From: Bilabrum cf. latius
Taxonomy: Eukaryota > Bigyra: Bicosoecida > Bigyra > Bicosoecida
DNA: 64,000 bases
Reading direction: 5' to 3'
Assembly: GCA_965178125.1 (NCBI GenBank)
Contig: OZ237737.1
Span: 930,001 to 994,000, forward strand
Positions 12,101 to 25,600 of the stretch are shown here, one piece after another (position 1 is the stretch's first letter; each line of letters begins with the position of its first letter). The notes beneath the pieces are model-generated. The model saw only the letters and a program-made list of their open reading frames with translations. It made no database searches and was not told the origin of the DNA. The position numbers and the translations under genes were made by a program.

Positions 12101-15100
12101 GGCCTGTCAGTGCCGCCGCTCTCGTCGGACACCAGGATGATGCGCACGTCGCCGATCGTCGTGGCCCCGTAGTTGTCAGTGGCGTTCACCTTCACGGTGT
12201 ACACCAGGCGCACGAACTGACCATCGTAGATCTGGTCCGTCCAGCTGATATCGGCGGTCGCGTTGGGCGCCTCAGTCCAGTAGAAGCGACCAGCGGTGGC
12301 GTTGCCAGGCTCTCCACCCTCGATGCCCACGTAGTTCTTGCGGGTGATGTCGGAGCCAGGCCCGGGCAGGTCGCGATGCACCACTCCGGTGGAGCTCTGC
12401 AGCAGCTGCACGAACACAGTCGAGTTCACGTCCTCGTCCTCCACAGCGATCGTGTCGGTGCCGATCCAGGCCATGTCGGCCAGCTGCGAGAAGCGAGCCG
12501 TGATCTCCTGCGTGTCCTCGGGGAACATCGGGGCGTCGTTGCGGTCTTCCAGACGGATCGTCACAGCCATCTGGGAGAAGATAGCGGCATTCACCTTCGA
12601 AGTGGCCCGCACTTGCAGCTTGTACTCGCTGAAGCGCTCGAAGCTCAGCCCGCCGGCAGGACCCACGTGCAGTGTGCCGTCATCCGGGTCGATCGTGAAC
12701 AGTGGCTCTCCGTCGGGGCCACCCACCTCAGCGTCCTGATCCATCGAGAAGATCGAGTACTCCGTGTCCTCGTCCTTACCCTCAGGATCGATAGCCGTCA
12801 GCTTCGCGTCGGGGAAGGCAGACCCAGGGGCAGCGTTCTCGGGCACAGTCCGGATCGCCTGGGTGAAGTTCATCTGCTCAATGAACAGCGGGGGCTCGTC
12901 CACGTCGATCAGGTACACCGGGATACGGAACTCGGCTCCCTGCTCGGGCTGCTGCAGGGGGGTGGCACGCACCGTGATGAACTTGACAGGGTCCGTCTCG
13001 TAGTCGAGGGTGCGTCCACGAGCCAGGTACACCTGACCGCTGCAGCCGCTGATGTAGAACAGCGTGTTGCCATTGTCATCCTAGTAGCCATCGGTCAAGT
13101 TGTAGATGAGCGTGATGGCATCGGATGCGTTGGTAGACACGGAATCAGCGATGGGCAGCCCGATCGGGGTGTCTGCGGTGGCGTCCTCGCGGACCTCGAG
13201 CGGGGGGTGATTGGAGTCAAAGGTGGGCGGGATCAGCTTGCATTGCACGCCCTGGCTCGACCAAGCCACCTCTCCGTTGCCTTCATGGTTGCACATGGCA
13301 GACTGCTCGGACACGTTCTTTGGCAGGAAGCCCTCGGCGCAGCCCCACGTGCACCCGTTGCCCTTGTACCCACGCACGTTCAGGCACGACCTGCCGGCAC
13401 CGCAAGACGTCGAGACGCGATAGTTGTCGAAGTAGGCAGTGCCGTACACGTACATGCCGGCAGTACCAGCCTGGATGTCGTTGCGGTTGAACTCCCACAA
13501 AGGCTTCGTGTCGTCTAGGGTCTCTTCCTCGTTGGCCGTGAAGATCTTGTCGGGTGTATCGTCACCATCCTTGTTCCTAAGCCCATTCTGAGGTCCCCAC
13601 AGCGGCGAGAACTGCCCATCATATCCGTAGTACCTGTCGATGTCGTTGCGCACCTCGTGGGTGTCCGAGGTGGCGTCCTCCTTGGCCATGCCGTGGGTGG
13701 CATCAAGGGGCAGCAGCCACACCTTGATGTTCTGGGCCTTCACGCGGGCACGGATGATGAACTCAGCGTGCAGGTTGCCGTGACCAGCAAGGCGAGCCTA
13801 CTCCCGGGCATCGTCGAAGAACTGCTCGAATGTGATGTTGCGGTAGCCGTTGAAGCGAGCATCGGCAATGCGCTGGGGCACATAGATCGGGGGCTTGTCT
13901 GCAGTGTAGTAGTAGATGCTGCCGAGATACGTGGAACGACCATTCACCTGCATGATCAGGTATAGGTACCACCAGGTGGACCCGTAGTACGTATACTGCA
14001 CGCGCAGATTGGTGCGGTCGTCGGTCATCTTGAATGCAAGGCCACCGTAGCCGTATTCGAGCTGCATGGTGGCCTCAACCGTCACAGTCTGCTGGCTGTC
14101 GCCGGTGTCAAGCCACGCTGGGTTGTCCTCGGCGTAGTAGATGGTCGAGTACGTGCACGCGCGGGGGTCCATCTTCAGTCGGCCGTCGGATGTCGTGGAG
14201 AAGTAGACGCCGCTGAGAGCCGGGTTCGTGCGGGGGAACATGCGGAACGTGCGCATGGGTCCACTCGTCACACTGGCAGAATCGCCGTTGAAGTCGGCCG
14301 ACACCACGGTGCGGTAGCAGCCGGCTGTGAAGGCGGGACCCTCGGTCATCTCGCAAGTGTTCTCGCAGATCAGGTCGTGGGCAGACCAAACGGCATTCTG
14401 GCAGGTCTTGGTGGCCACGCCGCCCACAGGCTTGCCCTGTCCTGACGCGCAGGATTGTGTGCATTCACCGTTCTCGAATGGCACTCGGCAGTAGTAGTCC
14501 GTGCTCGTCGCTCCCACGATACCGTGACCATTCGTGGTCTCTTCCGCAGGAGGGCAGCCTCCCGTGCCCCACTTGTTGCCGAGGTAAGAGCGCAGTCGGT
14601 TCTCATCCAGATAGTTGGACGAGTTCACGATCCCGAACTCCATCATGATTCCTTCGAAGCCGTTAAAGGAGGCACCAATCTGGAGAGGGTAGGAAGACCC
14701 ACTGGAGTACATCCTTTCTTTCTCGGCGTTGGGCGTCCCACTTGGCTGGTCAATGTAGTAGTAGAAGCTCCCGGCGTTGTCAACGAAGCCGTACTGGAGG
14801 CCGGACGTGCTGAAATCGATCTCAGCGTATGTGTACGCACGGCGAAGCTGCGATAAAGCGACAAAAACTAGACAATTAAAAAATGAAAATGTGCTGGACA
14901 ACTCGTGGATGCGACTTGTTTTGAGCAGGCCTCTCACACCGCTGGAGAAGGACGAAATTTGGATGCGTCCCATGTACACTTTGTAGTTCAACGAGCTTGC
15001 CGTATTTGGAAGAGTTGTTGCCCCGATGTAACGGGAAGAAGTAGTCTGACCGGAGGACACAACGAAGCCAAACCGTGCGCTTGAGAAGCTGACTTGCTGG

Positions 15101-15995
15101 AAGAGCTCCCAGTATGTCCTCTTCTATCCGGTCGCGAATGCCTCGCCTTTCCTGATCATAGTTCCACGGTTCACAGTATACCATGAAGAACCAAGCATGT
15201 AGATCAGGTGACCCTGCGGCAAACATGAAACAAGGGCACTTGACGAAACTTGCTACGTATGAAATAATGCCAACGGACTTCAGCCGGTCTCCGAGTCCAG
15301 TCGCACTGCCAGCAGTGCTGGCAGTCTCACGTTAGTCCCTGACCCAACCAAATCCAATAGGTCGTCGCTTGGGGTGGTCATGTAGTCTCTTCCCAGCGAA
15401 TCGAAGAACATGCCGCTGCAATGTACAAAATTCAAGGGGGAAATCATTGAACAGCATTCCGCACCTTCGCGGCATGGGTGCATCAAAATCTGCAAAAAAA
15501 ACCAACGATGAGCTCACGGTTGGCACTGCAGTCGCCGCGTATAGGTCGTAGGTCTGTTGGACGAGCTAGGCTGCGCAAAAATCCGAGTAAGGGCCTAACG
15601 AAAGTGAGAAGGAGTGGTGGGTACGGACCAATGATTCTGCAAAGAAGGATCCCTTGCGTCTCTCACTTGAGACATCGTCCGACCCCGCCAACTCTTCCAT
15701 GTAGAAGGATAGGTGTACGAAGTCTTGGAGAACGAAGTGGCTGCGAGAAAGTTGCGTTGAACGACCAAAGTCGCAGTGGTTGCTGTTGGTGACGTCGCAG
15801 CAAGCACTCCTGTTGGCGTAGACTTTTCGAGCACTTTCACACGAGATTTAGAGAACCTAGGCATTTGAACCACCCCTGCATAGACTTACTATCCCAAAAA
15901 TCAACCATTTTGATGGCCAGTTCATTCGGTGGCACCATCTGAGCAGCTACAACAGTGCAGGCAGCAGCAAGAAACATTGCACCGGAAGCCGCCAT
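3178..15995 (-). CDS. Giant LamG/sushi/cadherin/TIG multi-pass membrane protein, paralog A (4087 aa)
   Basis: Exons: 15995-15890, 15740-15667, 15570-15518, 15415-15331, 15213-14938 and 14847-3178 (an 11.67-kb last exon), ending in TGA; the sum is divisible by three. The start gives a signal peptide (MAASGAMFLAAACTVVAA). Domains in order: LamG-like (about 50-280), sushi-like Cys module (about 288-385), unassigned beta-rich region, two or three cadherin repeats (about 740-1110), about 13 TIG/IPT repeats with GRNFGP-type motifs (to about 3250), Cys-rich ephrin-receptor-like module (about 3264-3395), then eight or nine hydrophobic segments (to about 3864) and a basic/acidic cytoplasmic tail ending NPMAAKKGGQ. 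In-frame TAG codons lie at 15124, 13798, 13081, 11503, 6715 and 3829 (lower coordinate). Cell-surface adhesion or TRP-like sensing is inferred from architecture; the ligand is unknown. Confidence 0.88.
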
Positions 15996-16602
15996 GACTG
16001 ATATCTCCGCTGCGAACCACGTTCGTGGTGTGGCTCAGAAGCTCAAGAATGTGTTGTTAGCTTGTCAACTATTGGGCACAAAGGAATGCCCGCTGGTATG
16101 AATGAATAGCAGACGAAGCTGCTTGCAGAATGTACGGCCAGCAAACACATCTGCGGCCAAACATTCTGATCTGGTTTAGGTCGCTCAACCACACCTTATA
16201 TTTAGTTGGTCGCAAACCTTGGATATCCAAGTTCTATTACATTTGGTCAAATATGGGGTGGGTGGAACGAAGAGTTTGGCTGCAATCATAGCAATTCCAC
16301 ACAAGACACATCTCAGCGCTGGATCGGAAATCAGACAGGTTCGAAACAGTTCGAAGCACCCATGACGAAAATTTACGCCAGGATGCTCGCAACCTGCTTG
16401 GATCGAACTGCTGCAGACCGCATCCACTGGTCCAATGCCAACGTTGACTGGTGCCGAAGTAGCAAATCGGCACACAACCACGAAGCAGCCTTGGCCAACG
16501 AGCTGAACGAGCCTTGCTCCCTCCACACCACATAAAAATGCAAGCTACTGCATAAGAAACACCACTCCGGTGGTGCTAAATAAATAAAGAAGCAGGAGTA
16601 CC
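15996..16602. other. Intergenic region between paralogs B and A
   Basis: This 607-bp gap lies between the TAA of paralog B (16603) and the start of paralog A (15995), so it should hold the paralog B terminator and the paralog A promoter. A short CACCAC/GTGGTG hairpin lies at about 16560-16575, just beyond the stop. Open frames of about 100 codons on both strands lack ATG starts or recognisable content. I see nothing else supportable. Confidence 0.5.
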
Positions 16603-19600
16603 TTACACCTGAGATTCGTCCTGACTTGCACGACCTGGGTCCTCCGTGTGCTCAGCCTCCCCTGACGACTCCGCACGCCTCTGCTCAACTTCAAGTTCAG
16701 ACTGGGCTCGCGCTTTACCTACAAGCGGGTTGTGCTGCATGCTCGTTGTAGCACTGCGGCCCCCAAGAAGAGAGCGCTGCGAGCGGCCCTTGCCACCACC
16801 GGGCTTGGAGACGAGCAAGCTGCCTCGCCTGGTCGCGCTCTGCCCGAACCGCTTCTTCTGCCTGCCAGAGCCAGAGTCCTTCATCCTGCGCCTGGCCGGG
16901 GTCGTGCTGCTGCCCCCGCTGGTGGGCGCGGAGGTCCGGGCGGCATCCACCTGTTGCTGCTGCAGCCTCTCCTTGAGCTGCTCCACGGAGCCGTGCAGGC
17001 TATTCATCCACAGGCGGACGCTGGGCCACATCTCCTGCGGGGGCGGGTGTTCCATCGCCAGCATCGTGTCCACTGAGAACGAGGCACCCACGCCGCTGGC
17101 CGAGGCGCCCTTGCTGTTCATAGCTTGCATCATCAGTGGGTTGCTGGCCATCTGTAGGTCATCCTCGCCGTCATCTTGAAGCATCTCGGCGCCCTTCTTG
17201 CCGCCCTTGCCGGCCTTGGCGACGTCGTGGGCGTTGGCCCGCTCAGCGATGGACTTGCAGCACCCGCACGACTGCAGCGTAGCGGCAGCGTGGTCCGGCG
17301 CGACGCCGAAGTAGATGTCCAGGGCCAGCACGATCAGGGCATACATAACGATGACCACGAGGATGAGCACCGTCGCCCACGTGATGGCGTCGTACTCGCT
17401 CTGATAGTAGTCGATCTGGTCGGGGTCGAATCGGCTCGAGGCCAGCATCACGGCGGCGAGGCATACGAGGATACCGCAGCCCAGCAGGAAGGCCTCGACC
17501 TGGTTGTAGTCCAGCAAGTACTTGACGATCTGCTCGCCGACGTGGTTGGAGGAGCGTCGCGAGTCCAAAAGAGAGTCTACCTTGTGCGTCCGCTTGTAGT
17601 TCTTCTCCAGCATAGCCTGGATCTCGGACTCGATCCGGGCGTGCTCGATGCTGGTGAGCACCTTGATCCTGTGCTCGGCGATTACACGGCCTTGGTCGCC
17701 ACGAGACATGAAGGGCTCGTGGCGGATCTGCAGCACGAAGGCAGCGAACAGGGCCAGCATCAGCACGCTCATCTGGTACGTCGGGGAGACACGGAACACC
17801 AGAGCAATGGTGGCGATGGCGAACTTGCGGGTAATGATCATGATCATCCAAGCGCTGCTCCCGGGCTTGAATGGGTAGTAGAGCTGGTGCCACGTCTTGC
17901 GGAAGTGGTACAACTTGCTCTTGTTGTCGTTGCCTGTGCCTGCCGCGCGCAGGATCTGGTCGTGCTTGATCGAGTTTTTGTTTGATCGAGCGAACCAGAA
18001 CATGGCCAGAGGCAGCACGATGCTGTATCCCAGGAATGCAGCCATGCCGAAGGGGAACAGGACCAGCTGTTTGGAGCCTGGCTGCCAGCACGGGTAGTCA
18101 AGCAGACCGTCCATGTAAGTCACTCCCTGTGGGTCCGGAGGAGTCGTCTACAGGCAGCTCACGGTGCTGAGAGCAGCCTGAGTCACAAACAGGTAGCACA
18201 CGCGCGACAGGATGATGAGCGAGCTGATCAGCTGCGGCGCATGGGCGTGTAGGTGCTCCTTGCCCTTGCTGGTGCAGCACATCTTGTAGATCAGGCGTCC
18301 CAGATACACCGAGAAGAACAAGATAACCACCACGACCGGAAGAAGCACAGTGGCTGCGAACTTCTGCTCGTAGGTCACATCGGGTTGGATGCACTCCGGG
18401 GCCGCCAGCTCGACGTTCAGGTTGAAGGCGGACAGGATCTGGAAGAAGCGCTCCAGGACCGGGGGCCAGCGGATGCGTGCGTTGGAGAACAGAGCCAGCA
18501 CCTGGAAGGTGTCAGCGCAGATCATGATCAGCACGTTCTTGATGCCCTTCCTGTTGAGAATGAAGCCAGCGGTCCCTGCCATCATGGCGGCGATTCCCAT
18601 TCCCACGAAGATCAGCCACGGCCTGTCAGGGCACTTCCTGCACTCACCACCGATCCGATAATGGGTACCCTTTACGCACTGCGAGCAGCGATCACCCGTG
18701 TATCCATCGGAGCAGGTGTTGTTGCCGACACAGGCCCACGTAGGCTCGCACGGTGCCGTGTACATGCACTGCTGCTCCCTGAGCACCGACAGCTCGTGGA
18801 ACTCGTCGCGACCTGGGTGGCAATACCTCGTGTCCTTGTCGTCGCCACTCGTGACGTTGTAGTCAAGTCTCCAGAATCCTTCGTCGCTCGTGACCAGATC
18901 CTCGTACGACTCGCCGCCGGGGCACACAGCACCGATGCGCTCCTCCTCGCAGTTCACGCAGAACTCGCCCACAAGCCCGTAGAAATCCTTCTCGCACTGG
19001 AAGAACACCAGCTCCTCGTATTCGTAGATGATGTAGGGCTCTGTGCGGTTTGCAGCCAGAATGGTCATGTTCTTAAGGCCCACGCGGTCGCGCTAGGCCT
19101 CGCACTGCAGTAGCCCGTCGTTCAGCCACTGCGGCTCAATGCATTCCAGACCACCGATGACAATCTCCACAAGTGTCGGCTCGCCGCCGAAGTTCTTACC
19201 GCGGATACGCACCTCGTCTCCGTCAGCGTTGGGCTCAGAGCTCTGCACGGCCATCACGACTGGCGGGTCATACGCGAAGATTACTGGCTCGGGTGCCTCC
19301 TCGACCACCACCATGCGGGAGCCGCTTGGGTCTGAGCTGTCAGGCACGTACTCGATGCGATCATCCTAAGATGACCTGCCGTTTACAGACACGGTCACAG
19401 GGAGGTTGTCACCATAGCCAGCTGGAGCGCGACACACGATCCTAAAGTGGGAATGCGAACCCACCCTGCCCGGGATCTCATTGTCGGCGGCGAGTGGGCA
19501 GTCCCACTCGCCTACGCGCACACTCACGTCACCGTCGGTGCCGAACGACTCGCCAACCAGCTCTAGGTAGAACTGGCCAATCGTGTCGTAGCACTCGGCG

Positions 19601-22600
19601 GGCGCCTTGCGGCAGTGCCTCGTGTACGTCCCAGTGGCAGCGTCATACGTGTTAAAGCAGCGATCCACGTCCTCACAGTCCTCGGGGTCTCGCTCAAAGT
19701 TCTTGACGCCATACAGCCTGGGTGGGTCAAACACGAAGCTGATGCGTGGGTTAACATCCTCAGGTGAGTTTGCCGACGACTGCCCGCCGACCCACACCAC
19801 GATGACCATGTCGTTTGACATGTAGCTACCGCGCGGGATGGGGAAGCGCATGTGCGTGTGGTTCTGCGAGACCATGTCAGACGGTCCAACCAAGAGCGAG
19901 TCCTCGGACAGCGGGAAGCCTGGCGAAGGGCCTGTGGCCCGAGTGAAACTCTGCAGCTCCCGCCGCCCTGCCTGTGGGGGCACGTAGAACTCAATCCACG
20001 CGGATCCCTCGAGTCCAAAGTCCATGCCAGCCAGCGTTGCGATCACCGCATCCTCCGAGGTCATGCCCTCTCCCGACTCCAGCTTGGCCTCCTCGATCTC
20101 CAGCAGGCCCTCGAAAACGTCCCACATGGCAAATGGGTTCTCTCGAGTCTCATTCATTGTCGGGAGCACCACCCTCTGTCCGCTGGTGGGAGCAGAACGA
20201 GGCCACAGAGACTGCACCACGGGTCGGTTGTAGGCGTACCTCACGATGGGAGATGATTCGTCTGACTGCATAGAAGAATCAACTAGCGCGCCGGCGGGTG
20301 CCTCCTCCGATATGTCACTGGACTGTCCTGCCAGTGCCACATGAACTGCAAGGTCGCGAGACTGTCCTGCGGGAGTGCGGCACAGCAGCGACGAGTGCTG
20401 GGCATTCGCTGTCCAAGGGTCCCTCACAGCGTCAATTGTGCACTGCCTGCCGCCGATGAGCACCTCCAGAGACGGGTCTGCGGGACCACCAGGGCCGAAG
20501 TTCCTGCCCTCAATTCGAACTAGGGCATCCCCCGCGGTGGGTGCGGGGCCAGCTGCACTACCGGGCACGAACGCCTCAGCGGAGATCGACGTGACGATGG
20601 GCTGTCCGTACCGCAGCCCGCGCCTGCCCTCGGAGAATTGGTCCGTGATCGCGACAGTAAGTGCGCGCACAGTACCGGCACCAGGGCCAATTACAGCCTC
20701 GATCGCATTGTGCGTGTGCTGGTGGCCCAGGCTGGCGTTGTGGACTACTTCCACCTCGGGCAACGCCACAAGCGGGGTGGCAAGCGACGATGTTCCGAAG
20801 TTGAGGCCCTCCAGACGTACGCGGCAGCCGCTCGTAGGCATACCGCGGCGGGGTCTGGGCAGCGCTGGCGGCGTGCCTGTGGAGCCATCCGCCTCGAAGT
20901 CGAGCCACGCCTGATCGTAAACCTCCGAGTCGAAGAAGCGGTCGGCTGCCAATAGGTCACTGCCGGCGGGCAGGCCCGGGTAGTCCTCCAGAGTGATCAC
21001 GCGAGCCACCTGCGGCTTGCCGTAGGACACAGTAAGTCCACTGTCTTCTCGGCTGGTAGCCCCAGTCACCGCGATCAGCACGACGTTACCAGCTCCAGTT
21101 CCCTCCGGCATGAGGCAGCTGAGGGTCGAGTACGTGGTGGCCTGGGTGTTGTCAGGGCAGCACGATCCACTGGAGCACGTACGACCGTCAGTGGGCTCCT
21201 GGCAGGGGTTCACTGCAACATTGGAGCACATACGTCCGCCGATGGTGACGTTGAGCTGGTCCAGGGGCACGCGGTTCAGGTCTGCCACACCGAAGATCTC
21301 GAACACCATGCGGTTACCGGTGGCAGGGTCAATGGCATCTGTGGGCACGTTCTCGTAGTCATTGGGCTGGTTCCTGCCATCGAAGGAGGGGATAGGCTCG
21401 GCGAACCCGAACTCATTGGACACCTGTCCGCCCACCACAAGCTGCACGATGTGCTCCCTGGAGGCATCCTCGGCTGGATCTTTCCGATACAGAACCACGA
21501 TCTCGGAATGCGTCCAAGTCCATGAATCTACCGGCAGCCCATCGATCCGCACGGACCCGCAGCCGTCCTTTCCGTTGCAAAAGTTCTCGCCCTCGATGAT
21601 CACACGCAGCGATGTCTGCGCCTCGAGGCTCTCGGGGTCGATGCCGAAGTCAGTCAGGATGCGATCAGGGGCGATGTTCTTGATCTCGGGCTTGCCGAAG
21701 TCAAACAGAGCCACGTTGGACAGCGCGTTGCCAGCACCGATGGTCAAGAAGAGCTCTCGGTCCGTGCCATACCCCTCGGGTAGACTGAACTCCACCTGGT
21801 GCAGTCCACGGTGCTGCACAATGCGCTCATCGGTAACCCTTGGCCTGGAAAGACCAGCCACCCACTCCTTCAGAGTGGCGTCGTCTTCTACGCGAGCCAT
21901 GTCGGCCGCATCCTGATCGTCGTTGTACATGCTCAATGGGTAGGGATACCCTGCCGGCTGCAGTGTCCTGATGCCAGACGATTGCCTGGCTCCGTCCTCG
22001 CCCCCGAGTCTCGAGAGGACGAGGTATCTCCGCATGTCTGCTGGAATGCCGTCAGTCTCACCAGGAGCAAGGCTGCTCGAGTCAAGCACTCGCATGAAGC
22101 GAGAGTCGTCGTTGTCCATGAGACCGTCCGCATTGAAACGGATGCCCACCGCAGCCGAGTTCCAAGCCAGTCCCAGGTTCGTACCGGTAACAAGAACAGT
22201 GACATCGCCTTCCGTTGGTCCTGAGATCGGCTGGGCTGCCAAAACGCGGGGCGGCGCATACCGGGTCACAGCGGCGGAAGGCTGGCTGGCCTATCCACCC
22301 ACGCGCACGATCCATTTCATGGCCTATCCCGGAGGACCTGGCACAGTGAGGCACCGCAGTGTGAAGTGGTCCTCGTAGATTGAGCAGTTCAGCGCGGTGA
22401 AGCCGGTGCCTGCAGGCCCGTACGTCACCTCCTCCAAGTGCTCTGCAACGGAGAAGTTCATTCCATGAATCAAGACCCAGTCGCCACCATCTGTGCTCAG
22501 CTCATTGATGGGCAAGCTGCCCGACTCGCTCTCGAAGCTGGAGATGTGCGGCGGCGAGTAGGACGTTGTGGGGCTCACGCTTTGCAGTCTGTCAACAGTC

Positions 22601-25600
22601 ATGCGCCACCTGAGGCCTTCACCGGCACCCACCGCAGTCAGGCACCGCACCACCTCATGCGCCTGGAGCACAAAGCAGTCAGTGGCACCAAACTCGACGT
22701 CGAGCTCCTCGCTGCCGTAGACGGCACGATCCACTGGCGTGCCGACAGGCCCGAAGTTCCTGCCTTCGATGTCCACGATCTGGGAGCCGTTCGTGTATGC
22801 GAGCTGGGAGCCTGGCCCCTTGTATATCGAGATAACCGGCGGGTGGTAGCTGGACATTGCTGTCTCCTGGGGGCCAGATGTCTGGCCACCGACCGATGCA
22901 GCCCACACCAGCTTGTCTCCGCTGCCCTCGGCTACCTTGCACTCGATCTGGACGTGTGCCACAACCACGCGGCAGCTCACCGCCGCAAAATACGGCCAAG
23001 TACGGCCATGTGTGTCGTTCAGGCGACCATACACTGCAGTGGGCAGAGTTGCAGCTGTGCCCAAAATCATCCCTTCGTCGTCCACCTCAGTCACTGGGCC
23101 AAAGTAGTTGCCGTTCAGAAGGATGGCAACATCTCCGGAAGTCGGTGCGTTCACGGCGCCTGGCCCGCTCACGCTCTTGAGCACAGGTGCGCTGTACCTC
23201 GTGGTATCAGCACTGGCAGCACTGGCTAAACCAGCCACAGCCACTCGCCATCTATGGCCCATGCCAGTACCAGCAGAAGGCTCGCACACCATCACGCGGT
23301 GAGCACGATTATCCGGCACCCTGCACACCAGGGCCTGGTAGACGAAGCCATCGTTGTCCTCGATGGCAGCCCGCTAGTCGGCGATCAGCTCCAAAGAGTT
23401 GGGGGCAGCACCAGCAGCATCCACTCCGGCAGCATCGCCAGCGACGTAACTCGCCGAGTAGAAGGCCAGGACGTACTAAGGACCCAGCCCAGCAGGACCC
23501 ATGTTTGCGCCCTCGATGGTGATGAGGCCAGCATCAGAGCCGCCACGCGTGTCGAGAGGTTGGACGCCCATTGCAGGCGCAGACTCGTTGAGCAGAGGCA
23601 TGCGAACTGCGGTGATGGACGGGCGCATGTACCTCAGAGTCGTGTTGGAGAACTCTTCAGAGCGCTGCTGACCCACATCCACGGTTAGCACGAAGCTGTG
23701 ACCCGCGCCTGGCACCACATCGCACCTGATCTCAGTGTGAGCCACCGATACCTGGCATCCGGTAGTTTCCAGGTTGAGGGTAGCAGCACCATCGGCGCGA
23801 GCCATCACGGAGCTCTGCGCGCCGTACCGCAGGCGCTGTGCAGGCATAGCATCACGGGCGGCCTAGGGCAGGTCACTGCCGATAGGACCAAAGTCTGTGC
23901 CGGTGAGCACAATGGCGTAGTCACCAGAAGTGCCGACGGAGCCGCCCTCAGTCGGGAGCACCCCATCGTCAGATCCATCTGCTGCCCCGAAGCTGGAAGC
24001 CGCAGCGGTGATCACAGGCGGGAAGAAGGATGTTCGCCGGAAACGCTGCATCGGCAGCAGCGCGCCAGTCTCGGGGTTCCTGTCAGCGGTGCCGGCGTCG
24101 GCGCTGCCGGCCAGCACGCGCGAGGACACGTTCTGCAGTGAATTCGCCATCTGATCCCCGTTCACCGTCACAGTCCAGAAATGATCCTTACCATATCCCT
24201 CGGGTACGGTGCACTTGATCTTTGTGTTGGCTTCCACGACCGAGCACCCGGTTGCGGTGAACTCAGTCCCGGAGGGCCCGAATGTCACAGCGACTGTTGT
24301 GGGGTTCTATCCCACCTCAGCAGAGCTGCCCTCCCGCAACAAGCGGTCGGCAGTCTTTCCGAACGATGCACCCCACAGCTCCACTTCCGCGCCGCCGCGA
24401 GTGCTGAACATGGCGTCCATCTCTCCGTGGGAGGCACCGTACATGGTACGCCCAGCCGAGCCAGACTAGGATACGAACACGTTGTAGCCAAGATGGCTGG
24501 TCTCAGTGGCTTCAGTCACGTGTACTGAGGTGATTGCCACGTCGTTGTCATTGAGAACGGTAAGACTGATGGTGGTGTTAACAGCGATCGGAAGCGCTTC
24601 CAAGTCAGAGTCCTAAACGATCGCGATGATCTCGTACGAGTCTTGGTTTTCCCAGTCCAAGCGAGCCCCCGCACGGAGTCGGATCACGCCCGTGCCGTCG
24701 ATCTCAAAGAATGAGGTAGATGGTGAGTTAGGGTCCAGCGAGAACTGCATGCGGCCCCATGCACCGCTATCTTCATCGCTGGCTACCACGCGACCCACGA
24801 TGGTGCCACTCGCGGCCATCTCGCGCACTTGCAGCTTCTCGCTAGCACCAAGAGTCGTGCCATCAGGCTTCTCGATGCGCTCGATCACGCTAGGTTCGTT
24901 CTTGTCCTCCACAATCAGCCGTACGAACGCATCGTCATGGTTGGAATCGGTGTCGGTCGCTCGCAGCACCAGGGAGTACTGGTCGGCGGCCTCATGATCT
25001 AGCACAGAGGCAAGTGCGACACTGTCGATGTTCGTGCTTGAGGGCTGGAACAAAAGCATCGAGGCTGCGGCAGATGCACCCGCGCCGAACCACGAATAGA
25101 CCAGGCTGTCACCGAATCCGTCTGCCAAATCCTCATCAGACGCACGTAGCGCGCCATCCTCGGAGCCCCTCAGGATCGTGCCTACTGGCTCGCCCTCCAC
25201 GACTCGAAGCACGTACTCATCGGCGCTCGTCTATCCGCTGGGGAACACAGGCGCCTCCTGCACCTCGGTCACTGTGATAATCACCGTGCGAGAGGCTGAC
25301 AGCGGGGAATCCGGGTGGTCGTCCACTGCGGTCACGATGGCCTCATACCGGTTAAAGAGACCCACTCGGGGGCCTTCAAAGTTAACGCCGCCCTCGGCTG
25401 CAGCCACCTTGATGCGAGCAGTACCCACACCATCCGGGCCAGCACCTTCAACGGTCTCGATCTCGAAGGGGAACGGCCTGTTGACGTTGGGCCCACCCGG
25501 GCGAAGCGAGTACGTAAGCTTCTGGCCCTCGCTACCATCAGCATCTGCGCCCATGACGATGCCTACCGGCGTACCCACGGCCGTGTTCTCCGCGAGGGAG

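Noticed and set aside
15571-15889. Direct splicing of exon 1 to the GMFFD exon in paralogs A and C through non-GT-AG sites
   Set aside because: Two intermediate exons (74 and 53 bp) with canonical sites and matching phases are conserved between the paralogs and resolve the apparent phase mismatch.
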